Shown one piece after another: positions 13,513 to 13,614 of a stretch of 13,614 nucleotides of DNA; positions within the stretch are counted from its first letter, which is position 1, and the number at the start of each line of letters is the position of its first letter. This DNA is from Saprospirales bacterium (GTDB lineage: Bacteria > Bacteroidota > Bacteroidia > Chitinophagales > Saprospiraceae): contig PWJP01000260.1 in NCBI GenBank assembly GCA_003559985.1, positions 1 through 13,614 on the forward strand, written 5' to 3'. Both the position numbers and the translations under genes were made by a program. A model generated the notes under the pieces. It saw nothing but the letters and a program-made list of their open reading frames with translations. It searched no databases and was not told the DNA's origin.

Positions 13513-13614
13513 ATGGCTAACCAGGCAGTCGAAGTTCTCAGAAAATACTGGGGATATCCGGAATTCAGACCACTGCAGCAGGATATTATCGACAGCATTT
13601 TGGAGGGAAACGAC
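13513..13614 (+). CDS. recQ: ATP-dependent DNA helicase RecQ, N-terminal fragment (3' truncated by window)
   Basis: Only the first 34 codons are visible. After a short lead (MANQAVEVLRKYW) comes GYPEFRPLQQDIIDSILEGND, the motif-0 region of RecQ helicases (F/Y-G-Y-x-x-FRPxQ...I), where the Gln contacts the adenine of ATP. The Walker A motif would lie just past the window edge. RecQ unwinds DNA 3' to 5' in recombination and fork repair. The call rests on this one highly characteristic motif. Confidence 0.87.
   Translation, partial: MANQAVEVLRKYWGYPEFRPLQQDIIDSILEGND

Overview
The window looks like a chromosomal segment of a free-living member of the Bacteroidota. Four things point there: the citrate synthase is of the eukaryote-like type, Shine-Dalgarno sequences are absent from the starts I checked, matches to the Bacteroidota -7 promoter element (TAnnTTTG) precede several genes, and the gene families present (DUF6089 outer-membrane protein, short DciA/DUF721 next to recF, S8 peptidase with a DDxNGYVDD loop) are typical of that phylum. 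I cannot assign a genus; a Saprospiria-like lineage is only a guess.

Layout. 1-494 (+) is the 3' end of citrate synthase. 495-1670 is a gene-free stretch packed with repeats: a 20-nt perfect palindrome, tandem-like AATCCGT words, two near-identical 18-nt palindromes, and a composite repeat whose 49-51-nt core occurs three times. On the minus strand follow ribH (lumazine synthase), a membrane-anchored TPR protein and pdhA (pyruvate dehydrogenase E1 alpha), the last with a clear hairpin terminator. A divergent intergenic region then leads to recF (TTG start) and an overlapping dciA-like gene on the plus strand.

5869-9049 (+) holds the most interesting pair: a 911-residue protein combining an NTT/MFS-like membrane domain with a long HEAT-repeat tail, followed after 4 bp by a stand-alone cyclic-nucleotide-binding domain protein. 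Converging on them (minus strand) is an HD-domain phosphohydrolase. Next on the minus strand are csaA (tRNA-binding/chaperone-like) and a secreted S8 (subtilisin-like) peptidase whose stop lies 7 bp before the csaA start. A second gene-free region (11738-12585) carries weak, opposite-orientation echoes of the first repeat field. On the plus strand a DUF6089 beta-barrel-type protein and the first 34 codons of recQ close the window.

Most genes are housekeeping: central carbon metabolism (gltA, pdhA), riboflavin synthesis (ribH), replication and repair (recF, dciA, recQ) and envelope functions. The candidates for something less described are the NTT-HEAT protein with its separate cNMP sensor, and the repeat field at 495-1670. 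No rRNA, tRNA, CRISPR array or transposase was seen.
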